Source: Ignavibacteria bacterium
GTDB taxonomy: Bacteria; Bacteroidota; Ignavibacteria; Kapaibacteriales; UBA961
Length of the DNA stretch: 64,000 bases
Assembly: GCA_016873735.1 (NCBI GenBank)
Contig: VGWD01000001.1
Location: 204,707 to 268,706 of the forward strand
Reading direction: 5' to 3'
Shown: piece by piece, positions 42,988 through 52,412 of the stretch
Position numbering within the stretch: the stretch's first letter is position 1
Layout of the letters: each line of letters begins with the position of its first letter
The notes under the pieces: model-generated
Database searches by the model: none
What the model was told of the DNA's origin: nothing
Seen by the model: the letters and a program-made list of their open reading frames with translations, nothing else
Translations under genes and position numbers: made by a program

Positions 42988-45324
42988 TTATTTTTTTAGA
43001 ATAAAATATGTATGTCCTGCGCGATGAACTACATAATAACCCATAGGAAATAGTTGCATATTTATAGTTGATGTTTTTTCTTGTAATAGAATCTTTCCTG
43101 ATAAATCATAGAGCCGTACTAATTCATATTTATTGCCAGAGAACTCAAGACAACCATCAACCAACATATATGATGTGCCATCTATCTCTTTGTCTCTAAT
43201 AGAAACAGTACCTTTTACAATACACATTGCTTCTTTGGTTGTATCTGCACATTGTCCATTCGAAATAATGCAACGAAATTTTTGTCCATCCCTCTTCTGA
43301 TCAATTGATAAAAGCGTCAATTCTTGTGTTGATGTACCAATTATACCAGATGAATCTTGCATATCAATAAAATCCACTGTCATTAGTTCTTGCCATCTAT
43401 ATGCAGCATTTAGTGCAGATGATTTTGCAAAAAATCGAGCAATTCCATTTTCCTGAACTTCTATATCTTTTGGTGATTCAATCATTGGTTTTTCAGGTTG
43501 CTTTAATATTATGGTAGATTGTGTTTTACATCCATTCGCATCTTCAATAATTACTGTATATGTTCCTTGTTTAAGGCCTCCGATTTCTCTAGTAAATTGA
43601 GTAGGAGTTGTTGACCATGAATATGTATATGGTGATTTTCCATTTGAAGGTTCTTGAACTCGAATTTTTCCGTTTTCTGCATTATAACAGGTAATTGTAT
43701 CTACTATATCAATTTGTAATGGTCCCAAATTACAGTCGAGAAATTCTTTAATAGCTTTCATTTTGTAATTTCTAAATGGTTTTGTTGGGTCATCTGTCAG
43801 GCCCCAACATCCATATCTATTATAAGCACTTGAAAGTGTAAAATGCATTGCCAATCCGCCCTGTAAATCTTTCCATCCTTCCTTGTATTGTTGTTTCATA
43901 ATCTTACCCATTTCTGCTGTTCTATGAGATTGTATCAATGCTGCTAAATTTTGAGTGCTACCCCCTGAAGGAACATGTGGGCCACCCTCATATGAAGTAC
44001 ATCCCCCAATCAGATTCCATTGTTTTGCTTTTTGAATAAATCTTGTTCTATTAAAATTATCATTTGGATTAGTACTTTGTGAAATTATCTGCTGAATCAT
44101 GCCTTGATTAATGATACTGGTATCCTTTGAATTAGGTGAGTCTGTTTGAAAATACAAGGCCGTGCTGATAGCATAGATATATGAGCTTGGTTCTCCAAAT
44201 ACTCTTTTGATATAGTTTAGATGATTATCACTTCTTCCTGGATACACTTGTTGCCCAGCCATTATCACTCTAACTCGTTTGTTCAATGAATTATTACCAA
44301 ATTCTCTTTCAAACCACTTTGCTATTTGTACGGTTCTTCTTGCATGATTTTCGTCAAATGTAATGCCCAGTGATTGTGCTTGAGCTGCATTATAAGGGCC
44401 ATGAGTTTCTTGAGTTGGTGACCATACTTCATTACTCGACTCTACATATATGTCAATTTCAGGATTGAGAGTACTTTTTAATAATGAACATAATTGTTGA
44501 ATATACAATGAATCGGTGGACATATGAATATTTATCCATATATCTTTCTTCATAATATTTGCAAAGGTAATAATATATTCCCAGCACCATCCATCTCTCT
44601 TTCCGTTTAAATTTACCATAGATATTTGACACGCATCACGAGATGTCTTTCTCTGCTTCCATACTTGTATTGCAGGAAATATTGGTTCTCCACCCCAAAT
44701 ATTTTGGACATTATAAAATCTATAACAAGAAAAATTTGCTGCTTTGCACAATGCAATATATTGATCTGTAAATATTTTATCTGTATTCAATTCATAGCCT
44801 GGTCTCATAACTTTCAATTCTGTAATACCAGAATTCAATGAAGCAGATTGCGTCCTGCGTGTGTTTCTTATATTTAAAAAAACAAGTCCATGATTTGAAT
44901 TTGGATAGCCCCCAAGTATAATTTCAAAATATGTAGTATTGTCAAGAGAATCATAAATAACATTTTGTATGCTTGCGGATGTGCCTGTTATACGAATATC
45001 TCCTTTACCTTTAAATGAACTTTTATATATTCCACTATAATCAATTCTATATTGCTCTGGATCATCAATACTTCCACTCCATTCTGTTGCTGGCCTACCA
45101 TCAAGTAATACTAAATCAAAGTCACTCATTGGCCAACCTAATGAGTCAAATTTAGATACATTGCTATATCTATTAGTATGATTAACAATATTAGTAAATG
45201 TATAATCATTTGTGATATTAACACCCAAACCAAAATCAGGTGTTGCATACACTGTCAAAACACTATATATAAATAAACACATATATAGCATTTTTATCAT
45301 TTTCAGGTTTTTTCTATTTACCAT
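42988..45324 (-). CDS. Secreted GH-A-like glycosidase-related protein with SprB-type repeat and T9SS-like tail
   Basis: A large exported protein, about 778 residues from the ATG at 45324. ATG 45300 is an equally good start for the signal peptide MIKMLYMCLFIYSVLTVYA. The central part (about 170-540) resembles (beta/alpha)8 clan GH-A proteins. Its candidate acid/base Glu302 lies in ESSNEVW and its candidate nucleophile Glu449 in SYEGG (numbering from the TTG at 45333). Then come a SprB/PKD-like repeat (YTYSWSTTPTQ...GLKQGTYTVIIEDANGC, about 560-605), an Ig-like domain and a sorting-like tail (LVRLYDLSGKILLQE). Base composition is clearly more AT-rich than the housekeeping genes. The frame is open upstream into a dead DinB gene. 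Substrate unknown; enzymatic activity is unproven. Confidence 0.72.
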   Translation of the reverse strand: MVNRKNLKMIKMLYMCLFIYSVLTVYATPDFGLGVNITNDYTFTNIVNHTNRYSNVSKFDSLGWPMSDFDLVLLDGRPATEWSGSIDDPEQYRIDYSGIYKSSFKGKGDIRITGTSASIQNVIYDSLDNTTYFEIILGGYPNSNHGLVFLNIRNTRRTQSASLNSGITELKVMRPGYELNTDKIFTDQYIALCKAANFSCYRFYNVQNIWGGEPIFPAIQVWKQRKTSRDACQISMVNLNGKRDGWCWEYIITFANIMKKDIWINIHMSTDSLYIQQLCSLLKSTLNPEIDIYVESSNEVWSPTQETHGPYNAAQAQSLGITFDENHARRTVQIAKWFEREFGNNSLNKRVRVIMAGQQVYPGRSDNHLNYIKRVFGEPSSYIYAISTALYFQTDSPNSKDTSIINQGMIQQIISQSTNPNDNFNRTRFIQKAKQWNLIGGCTSYEGGPHVPSGGSTQNLAALIQSHRTAEMGKIMKQQYKEGWKDLQGGLAMHFTLSSAYNRYGCWGLTDDPTKPFRNYKMKAIKEFLDCNLGPLQIDIVDTITCYNAENGKIRVQEPSNGKSPYTYSWSTTPTQFTREIGGLKQGTYTVIIEDANGCKTQSTIILKQPEKPMIESPKDIEVQENGIARFFAKSSALNAAYRWQELMTVDFIDMQDSSGIIGTSTQELTLLSIDQKRDGQKFRCIISNGQCADTTKEAMCIVKGTVSIRDKEIDGTSYMLVDGCLEFSGNKYELVRLYDLSGKILLQEKTSTINMQLFPMGYYVVHRAGHTYFILKK

Positions 45325-45333
45325 ATAAAACAA

Positions 45334-45867
45334 CTCATTAGGGATTATCTGCAGTATTTCTTTTGCTTGTTCTAGATGTCTTTTTTCATGAGTAGCTATT
45401 ATTTCAAATGCTTTTGATAGCGAGTAAACAATATGTCTATTCGATGGTGATGAAATTATAATCTTTTCAAGATTCCTATCATTAATTCATTCAACGTTAG
45501 TTATTAAAGTTTTGTGATGTTCAATTAGTACATTGATTAAGCCAGTGCTGGAACGATTTGGTTCCCATATTGGAAATGTCTTGATTTTGTTTTGTCTATC
45601 AGGTTAGACTGACTTTAAAATGAATGATCCAAGAATTGAAGGAATAAAACTAATCCTTGAGTGAAATGGCTTAGAATAAGTATTATAATAAATAGCATCG
45701 AATATTGGAAAATAAGTTTCAATAATAATTATTATATGCTCAATATTCTGTGCAATACTCCACACATTATCATGAGGTTTCCAGTTTAATTGTTCTTCAC
45801 TCAGCTTATCAAATGCAGCTACAAACAAAGATGTATTGGTTTGGATTTGTTTTATAAAAGTATTTAT
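45334..45867 (-). pseudogene. Decayed DinB-superfamily gene
   Basis: The minus strand reads FDKLSEEQLNWKPHDNVWS, then SIAQNIEHIIII and PFHSRISFIPSILGSFILKSV. The frame then meets TAA at 45604-45606 and continues as KTFPIWEPNRSSTG. It meets TGA at 45487-45489 and continues in the same frame to HIVYSLSKAFEIIATHEKRH and LEQAKEIL. This is the layout of DinB-like metal-binding four-helix proteins (EHxxxx near the start, HExRHLEQA near the end). There is no ATG in frame before an upstream TGA at 45898. An ATA at 45865-45867 sits where the start would be expected. The frame then runs without a stop into the glycosidase-like gene downstream. Confidence 0.85.
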
Positions 45868-45941
45868 AATTCTATGTATGATAATAATTAATAGAGTTCA
45901 GGACACATCATATAATTTGATTAAATTTTCTTACATATTTT

Positions 45942-46775
45942 TTACCTTGCTCTGCCTTGATGAGTATTGTGTTTTATGAGATTATGAAGTACTTTTATGC
46001 TGTGATGTATGCGGTGTTTTGTGAGATGAATTGGGCTTTTTTTTTTCTGAGCATCGCTCGATGACTTTTCAAGCATCGAGTATATTGTCCTCATTTCTTT
46101 CTCTGTCAGATCTCTCCAATCACCAATCGGCAGACCTTTTAATCCTATATTCATGATACGAATTCTTTCAAGCTTGATCACTTCATACCCAAAGTGCTCA
46201 CACATTCTGCGGATTTGCCTATTCAGCCCTTGAATGAGAATGATGCGAAAAGTATTCGGCGTGATAAGTTCAATCTTACATTTTTTTGTCATGACTCCAA
46301 GCATAGGAACGCCATTCGCCATGGAATTAATGACAGTCTGATTTAGAGGTTTATTGACAGTCACCACATATTCTTTTTCATGATTATTTCCTGCTCGCAA
46401 AATCTTATTAACCAGGTCTCCATTATTCGTCAGGAATATCAATCCCTGAGAATCTTTGTCTAGTCGTCCTATTGGAAATATTCTTTTGCTATGATTCACA
46501 AATCGAATGATATTGTGAGGTACTTCTTCATCAGTTGTGGATTCAATTCCAACAGGTTTATTCAATGCGATGAAGATGGTATCATCACTCTTTCTCGGCT
46601 CAAGAGCTATCCCATTCACGACAACTCTATCACCCACATGCACCTGATCTCCAATCACCGCTTTCTTTTTATTGATGAAAACACGTCCTCTTTCAATATG
46701 TTCATCAGCTTCACGCCGTGAGCACATACCGCTTTCGCTGATAAATTTATTTAATCGGATGGAAGTGGATTTCAT
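45942..46775 (-). CDS. rluF: 23S rRNA pseudouridine synthase, RluF type
   Basis: A 277-residue RsuA/RluB/E/F family enzyme that isomerises uridine in 23S rRNA. The S4 RNA-binding domain covers about 6-65 ([20 protein letters not shown]). The catalytic domain carries Asp106 in [13 protein letters not shown]. RluF-like features are GIESTTD (residues 76-82), [21 protein letters not shown] and [18 protein letters not shown]. The last 40 residues form an extra basic, histidine- and lysine-rich tail. It is a stand-alone minus-strand gene between the DinB remnant and a 387-bp spacer. The function does not depend on neighbours. Confidence 0.92.
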   Translation of the reverse strand: MKSTSIRLNKFISESGMCSRREADEHIERGRVFINKKKAVIGDQVHVGDRVVVNGIALEPRKSDDTIFIALNKPVGIESTTDEEVPHNIIRFVNHSKRIFPIGRLDKDSQGLIFLTNNGDLVNKILRAGNNHEKEYVVTVNKPLNQTVINSMANGVPMLGVMTKKCKIELITPNTFRIILIQGLNRQIRRMCEHFGYEVIKLERIRIMNIGLKGLPIGDWRDLTEKEMRTIYSMLEKSSSDAQKKKSPIHLTKHRIHHSIKVLHNLIKHNTHQGRAR

Positions 46776-47162
46776 AAGAATCTAAAACAGATGAAATTGG
46801 GATTGTTCAATATCCCGTACAGACTTGTTCTTTTGCAATTAATCCTATATTCTTTTTGAAGAAGTGTTTCATTATACTATGTCTAGGCCTCCAAAATACT
46901 CCCTCACTAAATGGGCTAAGAAATGTGTGTCTAAAATCAAATGGTCTGTAAAGAATCAAAGTATCCCGACTATTTGAAATATCATTTTTTACTTAACCAG
47001 CCTTATCATTGTTAATATTGTACTTGATTGACAGTTCAGAGGATGTGAGTAAATTTATATCTTTACTCTAATTGATTAATTCAAATTTATTATGCTTAAT
47101 AATGAAATCATCTTTGCCAGATTCATACAATTAATTATGTATACATAATATTGCAATTACTA
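46776..47162. other. AT-rich intergenic spacer
   Basis: A 387-bp spacer between rluF and the beta-propeller gene. It holds a perfect 16-bp palindrome, ATTATGTATACATAAT, at 47134-47149, 13 bp after the propeller stop codon. A short plus-strand frame at 46879-46977 could encode a basic 32-residue peptide starting MSRPPKYSLTKWAKKC, but it has no supporting context. I see no RNA gene or clear promoter. Confidence 0.5.
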
Positions 47163-49781
47163 TTATTTATTGATGATCATTTTTCTTGAAATTGTTCTAT
47201 CGTCGATGGTCAAGCGAACAATATACACTCCTGAATTCACATGAGTCAGGTCGATTACATTCTGCGATGAGGGCAATTGATGTTGTTCAAATACAAGTTC
47301 GCCATGTACATTATGAACAGTTATATCATACATTTTGGTATCAGGAACTTCAATAGTAAACGTTCCACTGTTTGGATTTGGATATACATCAATATTACTA
47401 TTTCTATTTTGCGTTACAATTCCAACTGCTGTCATATTAAGTTCTGTTGCCCAAAGTCCTCTACCATATGTCCCAGCCCATAATGTCTTATCCCTATAGG
47501 ATATTTCGAGGTCATTCACTATAACATTAGGAAGCCCATTTTGATATGGGATCCAATCCGTCATTGAGGCATCTGTGTAAAAAACTCCAATGTCAGTTCC
47601 AATATAAAGTCCTTCATTACTTCCCTCTTGATACACAATACAGTTTACTGGGACATTTGGCAAAGAACCAGAATAATTATACCAATTATCTCCGCCATCG
47701 GGAGATATGAATACTTTCTTACCTTCTAAATAACCGGAGATTGTGATGTATATTCTTTTTGAATTGAGGGGGTCAACAGTGATGTTTGAGATGTGAGCGG
47801 AAGGAATTCCTATTGATATGTATTTCCAATTTTGCCCACCATCCGTTGTACCATAGAGTGAATCTGGAGTGGCCGCATATATTGTATTCTCATCAGAGGG
47901 TGAGATAGCAAGGTATTGTAGCAAATCACTATTTAGAACAGGTGATATCGCTGTCCACGAATCACCTCGGTCGGTTGTCTTGAATATTCGATGATATCCT
48001 GCATACAACACTTTGGGATTCCTCGGATGTAAGACAAATGGAGTGATCCATGCTCCGGTTGGAGATGTATTTTCTTTTTGACCATCAGGAATATTAATTG
48101 AGATAGCTTCAGTTGAAGGTTTTTGTCCATCAAACCTATATATAACTCCATATTGAACACTCCAATAAAGGAAATTATGATCAGAGTAATCAATAATACA
48201 ATTCATTCCATCACCACCTCCTGGTAATTCGATCCATTCATCTTCTGCTCGTCCTTTACTCCCATTGTCTTGCAAACCAGCAATAACTAAATCAGTAGTC
48301 TGTGCAACCCCGATTCGATATATCTGACTAATTCCCAGACCATTGCTCAGATCAATCCAATCTGCTCCAGCGTTTGTTGTTTTGTATAAGCCTCCATCAT
48401 TGCATTGGAACATAACTCCACTATCTAAAGGATGATACATCATGAAATGTTTGTCAGCATGTACAACTTGTACTTGATTGGGATTAATTGATGAATCTTG
48501 AACCCACATTGTGTTCAGTTTCCAAGTTTTTGCTCCGTCATTTGATTTCCATGTATTTATTCCCCCAACCCATATTTCATTTACATCAAATGGATTGATT
48601 GCCAATGCTAAATCATAAAACCCTTGCCCTCCTATTCCGGAGGCATTATAACTGGTATTCAATAAATTGGTTGATTCGGTACCTGTAAATGTTTCAGAAA
48701 AAGAAGCACCATTATCGGTAGAGGTCCATATTCCTGATAATCCACCATACAAATCTGCACAAAGTCCTTGAACTACATTAGGCGAATGCTTTGATACTGC
48801 CATATCTATTCTTCTCACTCCATCTAATGTTGCAACTGATGTCCAAGAACTTCCTGTATTTGTTGAGCGGTAGATTTGAGATACTGTATCCGAAGAAAAC
48901 AGAACTGCATATGTAGATGCGTATACAATTGATGGATCAGTGGGATGAAATTCCAAATCTATAAAACGACCGGTCTGTGTTTTTTCCCAGGTCTTTCCGC
49001 CATTAGATGTCATCCATATTCCATCTGAAGTCGCTGCAAGAAGTCTTTGAGGATTATTGGGATGTATCAGTAATCTTCGTATAAGTTTCAATTCACTAAC
49101 CGTACTACTCAAACCTGTAGCACTCCAAGTTGAACCACCATTAGTTGATTTTAACACACCAATACTTTTTGTATCTCCATGTGGAAGAAGTAACCCACCC
49201 CCACCATCTCCATCACCGGTTGCTATATACATGATATTTGTATTTGTAGGATCGATAGCAATATCACTTATGCCAAGAACAGGTAAGTCATCCGTGTTTG
49301 TTGACCAAGTGGAACCACCATCTGTGGTTTTCCACAATCCACCTGAAGGCGATCCAACCCAGAATACTTGTTTATCTGTTGGATGAAATGCCACGCAATT
49401 CAATCTACCCAAGCCATGATATTTTCCAGGCGATGTAGTTGGTCCTGCGAATTCCCAATCATCTGAGGATAGAGTCCCAGGTGATTGTTTTGAATCATGC
49501 ATTTCAAAATATCTTCGAGATTCATCCATGGTAATAGTTGGACTTGGAAACTCACCATTCGGCATCAGCCTAGATTCCCAATACCACTCCCAGCGCTTAA
49601 ACTGCTTATACCCTTTTCCTCTTTCAATCTGCTTGCCTTTCCAGTAATCATTAAATGATTGTTTGATATCTTTAAAAGTTGCCGTAGCTGGTAGATTTGT
49701 ATCAAACCATTGTTGAGCTTTTACATCATTGAAACTAATGATGAAGAAGACTAGCATAGAGAGAGTAAGTAAGTTTTTCAT
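47163..49781 (-). CDS. Secreted sortilin-like beta-propeller protein with T9SS sorting domain
   Basis: An 872-residue exported protein with a signal peptide (about 1-22, ends VKAQ). The body is a VPS10/sortilin-type propeller made of many Asp-box (BNR) motifs: GGLWKTTDGGSTWS, GVLKSTNGGSTWS, GIWMTSNGGKTWE, GLYKTTNAGADW and RIFKTTDRGDSW. These alternate with NPQRLLAAT-type strands. The tail (IDVYPNPNSGTFTIEVPD ... GVYIVRLTIDDRTISRKMIINK) is a clear T9SS type A sorting domain. Such proteins are often annotated as glycosyl hydrolases, but sialidase arginine clusters were not identified. A binding or scaffold role at the surface is more likely. The following plus-strand neighbours are unrelated. 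It lies in the AT-rich part of the window. Confidence 0.87.
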   Translation of the reverse strand: MKNLLTLSMLVFFIISFNDVKAQQWFDTNLPATATFKDIKQSFNDYWKGKQIERGKGYKQFKRWEWYWESRLMPNGEFPSPTITMDESRRYFEMHDSKQSPGTLSSDDWEFAGPTTSPGKYHGLGRLNCVAFHPTDKQVFWVGSPSGGLWKTTDGGSTWSTNTDDLPVLGISDIAIDPTNTNIMYIATGDGDGGGGLLLPHGDTKSIGVLKSTNGGSTWSATGLSSTVSELKLIRRLLIHPNNPQRLLAATSDGIWMTSNGGKTWEKTQTGRFIDLEFHPTDPSIVYASTYAVLFSSDTVSQIYRSTNTGSSWTSVATLDGVRRIDMAVSKHSPNVVQGLCADLYGGLSGIWTSTDNGASFSETFTGTESTNLLNTSYNASGIGGQGFYDLALAINPFDVNEIWVGGINTWKSNDGAKTWKLNTMWVQDSSINPNQVQVVHADKHFMMYHPLDSGVMFQCNDGGLYKTTNAGADWIDLSNGLGISQIYRIGVAQTTDLVIAGLQDNGSKGRAEDEWIELPGGGDGMNCIIDYSDHNFLYWSVQYGVIYRFDGQKPSTEAISINIPDGQKENTSPTGAWITPFVLHPRNPKVLYAGYHRIFKTTDRGDSWTAISPVLNSDLLQYLAISPSDENTIYAATPDSLYGTTDGGQNWKYISIGIPSAHISNITVDPLNSKRIYITISGYLEGKKVFISPDGGDNWYNYSGSLPNVPVNCIVYQEGSNEGLYIGTDIGVFYTDASMTDWIPYQNGLPNVIVNDLEISYRDKTLWAGTYGRGLWATELNMTAVGIVTQNRNSNIDVYPNPNSGTFTIEVPDTKMYDITVHNVHGELVFEQHQLPSSQNVIDLTHVNSGVYIVRLTIDDRTISRKMIINK

Positions 49782-49804
49782 TTGATGTCCAAGATTTTAA
49801 TTTA

Positions 49805-50413
49805 TTATTTATTGTGTATCGTGGTTTGTTTATCGATAGTTTTTATAATATGGTATTTCCGCTCATTGTTTACTTTATAATATAGTAATGCGATTCCGGA
49901 AAAGTCGAATGGTGATTGTATACCTGATTTAGGATTATTTTTACTGTGCAATGCACTTGCTCTTAAGGTAATTTCATTGCCTTTTCTAATAATAGGTTTC
50001 TTATTAGAAATAACTGACTCCTGTGAAATATACAATTCCAAAATGGAATTATCGACCCAGAGACTATCGAAGAGCAACTGTTCATCTGCAAGAATTATTG
50101 CTTTAATTTCATATTCTGTTCCGCTTCCACCACCATAAACTCCGGAAATCCAAGTTCTTGATTGTACGCTAATTACTGAAAAGTGTTCAACTGTTTTTTC
50201 TGATTCACTATTCACAATTTCACTTGCATTATTCTGAATTGATGAGTTCCTTGAATGTATGCCCTCAGTCGCTTCTTCATCTATAGCTGAATATGAACTA
50301 TATACTGAATTATTGAGATCACCTTTGGAATTGCTTTGAATGCTCTTTACTGCTTGTTGATTACAAGCAACGCAATAGAAAACAATTGGTAGTAGGGCCA
50401 AAACTAATTTCAT
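49805..50413 (-). CDS. Hypothetical lipoprotein
   Basis: A 202-residue protein with a short signal peptide and lipobox FYCVAC (Cys17). A Ser/Asn-rich low-complexity linker follows (about 25-75). The compact beta-rich domain (about 78-200) includes SVQSRTWISGVYGGGSGTEY and ALLYYKVNNERKYHIIKTI. I do not recognise the family. It lies 23 bp upstream of the sortilin-like gene in the same direction and may be co-transcribed with it as an anchoring or accessory factor (inference). Codon use is AT-rich, like the next gene. It is preceded by the terminator that follows the tRNA. Confidence 0.6.
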   Translation of the reverse strand: MKLVLALLPIVFYCVACNQQAVKSIQSNSKGDLNNSVYSSYSAIDEEATEGIHSRNSSIQNNASEIVNSESEKTVEHFSVISVQSRTWISGVYGGGSGTEYEIKAIILADEQLLFDSLWVDNSILELYISQESVISNKKPIIRKGNEITLRASALHSKNNPKSGIQSPFDFSGIALLYYKVNNERKYHIIKTIDKQTTIHNK

Positions 50414-50516
50414 GTGGACGAGACAACAAGATTATTGATATGGCAATGATACTGCTGAACAATTGATATTATTCCAACTATTCTTATGTAATTTATAAAT
50501 AGTATTGCAAACCCAA

Positions 50517-50553
50517 CAAAAAAACCGATAACTACATTGTGTAATTATCGGTT
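50517..50553 (-). terminator. Intrinsic terminator after tRNA-Ser
   Basis: AACCGATAA pairs perfectly with TTATCGGTT across a 13-nt loop. It is followed on the minus strand by seven T residues. It begins about 25 nt after the 3' end of the tRNA. Confidence 0.85.
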
Positions 50554-50578
50554 GAATGAACCTGTTTGAACAGGGTTG

Positions 50579-50660
50579 CGGAGGAAGAGGGACTCGAACC
50601 CCCACAGGCGGAAGCCCGGCAGTTTTCAAGACTGCTGCAATACCATTATGCGATTCCTCC
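50579..50660 (-). tRNA. tRNA-Ser (anticodon UGA)
   Basis: The minus strand folds as a class II tRNA. The acceptor stem is GGAGGAA/TTCCTCC with discriminator G. The D arm is closed by GCA/TGC. The anticodon stem GCAGT/ACTGC holds loop CTTGAAA with anticodon TGA. A variable arm with a CGG/CCG stem and a T arm GGGGG-TTCGAGT-CCCTC follow. The 3' CCA is not encoded; CAA follows the discriminator. It reads UCA (and by wobble other UCN) serine codons. A strong terminator follows. The plus-strand open frame across it is a coincidence. Confidence 0.93.
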
Positions 50661-50753
50661 GATATTGCTAATGCATTGGCATTTCGGAAGGTAAAACTCG
50701 GACATTTTTCGCATTTTTGCAACACTTATTTCCCTCATTTTGAAGTCTCCAAT

Positions 50754-52412
50754 ATGCTACTTCGCTCTTTTTTTATATTCCTTCTAGCTTTTGTATCTAC
50801 AAACTGTGTTTTGGCACAAAAAAAACAGACTCCCAAAGCTCCTAAAGCAATTTTCGTTCTGTCTTTTGATCAAATGAGAGGAGATTTTGTTGAGAGATTT
50901 TCACGGAATTGGGGGGCGAAGGGTTTCAATCGAATCATAAAGGAAGGTAGCGTTTCTCCTTTATGTTACTATAATCACATCTCCAATATGACTTGCCCCG
51001 GGCATGCGGTTATATTGACTGGGTCTTACCCCTCGGTTACCGGCATTGTGTCGAATGATTTTTTTGATTCGAAACTAGGGTGTACTTGTTATTGCACTGA
51101 AGACAAAAAACACCCTGTAAATGGAAATACTAAAATTGGCCGCTCACCGGATTTCCTAAAACAATCAACACTGGGTGACCTTCTGCAAAAACAACAACCC
51201 AAAAGTAAAGGACTATCCTTTGCAATTAAAGATAGAGCTGCAATTTTAATGGCTGGCAAATCGAAGATAAATTCCGTTCTTTGGTTTGATTGGAAAACTC
51301 AGGCCTTCACAACTTCATCTTATTATAATCAACCCTCATGGATTGATGCATTAAACAAAAGTGTTCCGTATTCAGCTTATGCAGGAAAAAAATGGAATAC
51401 CATTCTTGCAGATTCGGAAACATCTCCGGATTCCATCGATGTGGAAGGAAATTTCCCCGGCGGTGATTTCATGTTCCCCCATGAACTAGGATTTCCGGGT
51501 CAGGAACACTATACAGAAGCTTTGATGACTTCGCCCTTTTCTCTTTCATTTTTATTCGATGCAGTAACATTTGCCCTCAATCGAGAATCAATTGGAAAAG
51601 ATGATCATCCTGATATCGTAAGCATAGGCATTTCAACCACTGATCTTACGGGACATATATTTGGTCCTGATAGTCGAGAAATTCAAGAACTCTATGTGCA
51701 TGTAGACTCAATCCTAGGAACATTCATTGACCATCTTGATGCAACCATAGGCAGAAGCAATTATATACTTGTGGTCACCTCTGATCATGGAGTCTCCCCT
51801 ATCCCTGAATATATTACCAAGTTCGGCAAAGTTCCCGTGGACGCAGGGAGAATTCATGAAAAAGCTTTAAAAGATACACTTGAAAAGGAGATGGGAAAAA
51901 GATGTGGGCAAAAAGGTAATACAATATGGATTAAGTATATAGAACCACCATCGATTTTCTTGAATGATACAACAGTTCTCAGCAGCGGCTATGAGATGTC
52001 CATGATAGCTGATACACTATGCTCTGTATTATCCAATATGGATGGAATCGCTCAGGCGGCACCAACAGCATATATCCAACAAGGTAGAATTCCAGCGGGC
52101 TGGACAAAAGAATTGCTTGAAATGTATAGGAATGACATACACCCTGATAGAACAGGAGAAGTGATGTTCATGGTAAAACCATATTGGCTGTTTGGCTCAA
52201 AGCCGGCAAATCATGGTACAGGGTATGACTATGATACACATGTACCATTGATGTTTTTAGGAGGAGGCATTCGAGCAGGACAAATACAAGGGAAGACGGA
52301 CCCAGCCGACATCATGCCCACTTTGGCATCAATACTCAATGTTCAAGTACAACATAGACATGGGAAAAATCTAGAATTGATCAAGACATCAATCAAAAAC
52401 AAAAAGAAATGA
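50754..52412 (+). CDS. PafA-type alkaline phosphatase (type I phosphodiesterase/pyrophosphatase family)
   Basis: An exported alkaline-phosphatase-superfamily enzyme of about 552 residues from ATG 50754. The signal peptide is LLRSFFIFLLAFVSTNCVLAQ. The nucleophile is Thr80 in HISNMTCPGHAVILTGSYP. Metal ligands include the Asp in VLSFDQMRGD near residue 39. Others are in STTDLTGHIFGPDS and TSDHGVSP later on. PafA-like enzymes are phosphate-insensitive phosphomonoesterases common in Bacteroidota. The open frame reaches back to 50556, but that part is antisense to the tRNA-Ser gene, so the start was moved to the signal peptide. No T9SS tail is seen. It is an isolated plus-strand gene. Confidence 0.89.
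   Translation: MLLRSFFIFLLAFVSTNCVLAQKKQTPKAPKAIFVLSFDQMRGDFVERFSRNWGAKGFNRIIKEGSVSPLCYYNHISNMTCPGHAVILTGSYPSVTGIVSNDFFDSKLGCTCYCTEDKKHPVNGNTKIGRSPDFLKQSTLGDLLQKQQPKSKGLSFAIKDRAAILMAGKSKINSVLWFDWKTQAFTTSSYYNQPSWIDALNKSVPYSAYAGKKWNTILADSETSPDSIDVEGNFPGGDFMFPHELGFPGQEHYTEALMTSPFSLSFLFDAVTFALNRESIGKDDHPDIVSIGISTTDLTGHIFGPDSREIQELYVHVDSILGTFIDHLDATIGRSNYILVVTSDHGVSPIPEYITKFGKVPVDAGRIHEKALKDTLEKEMGKRCGQKGNTIWIKYIEPPSIFLNDTTVLSSGYEMSMIADTLCSVLSNMDGIAQAAPTAYIQQGRIPAGWTKELLEMYRNDIHPDRTGEVMFMVKPYWLFGSKPANHGTGYDYDTHVPLMFLGGGIRAGQIQGKTDPADIMPTLASILNVQVQHRHGKNLELIKTSIKNKKK

Noticed and set aside
45487..45606. An alternative genetic code with TAA or TGA read as sense
   Set aside because: Housekeeping genes in the window (dnaJ, pgi, pdxJ, nuoF) have no internal TAA or TGA, and TGA and TAA both end normal genes.
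46879..46977. A 32-residue basic peptide gene starting MSRPPKYSLTKWAKKC
   Set aside because: Too short, with no ribosome site, promoter or neighbour to support it. It is kept only as a remark in the spacer entry.
47163..49781. A sialidase call for the Asp-box protein
   Set aside because: Asp-boxes alone do not prove sialidase activity. The arginine triad and Tyr/Glu catalytic residues were not identified, and the repeat number fits a sortilin-like propeller.
50556..50753. N-terminal extension of the PafA-type protein
   Set aside because: It is the antisense reading of tRNA-Ser plus its flank. The signal peptide begins only at 50754.
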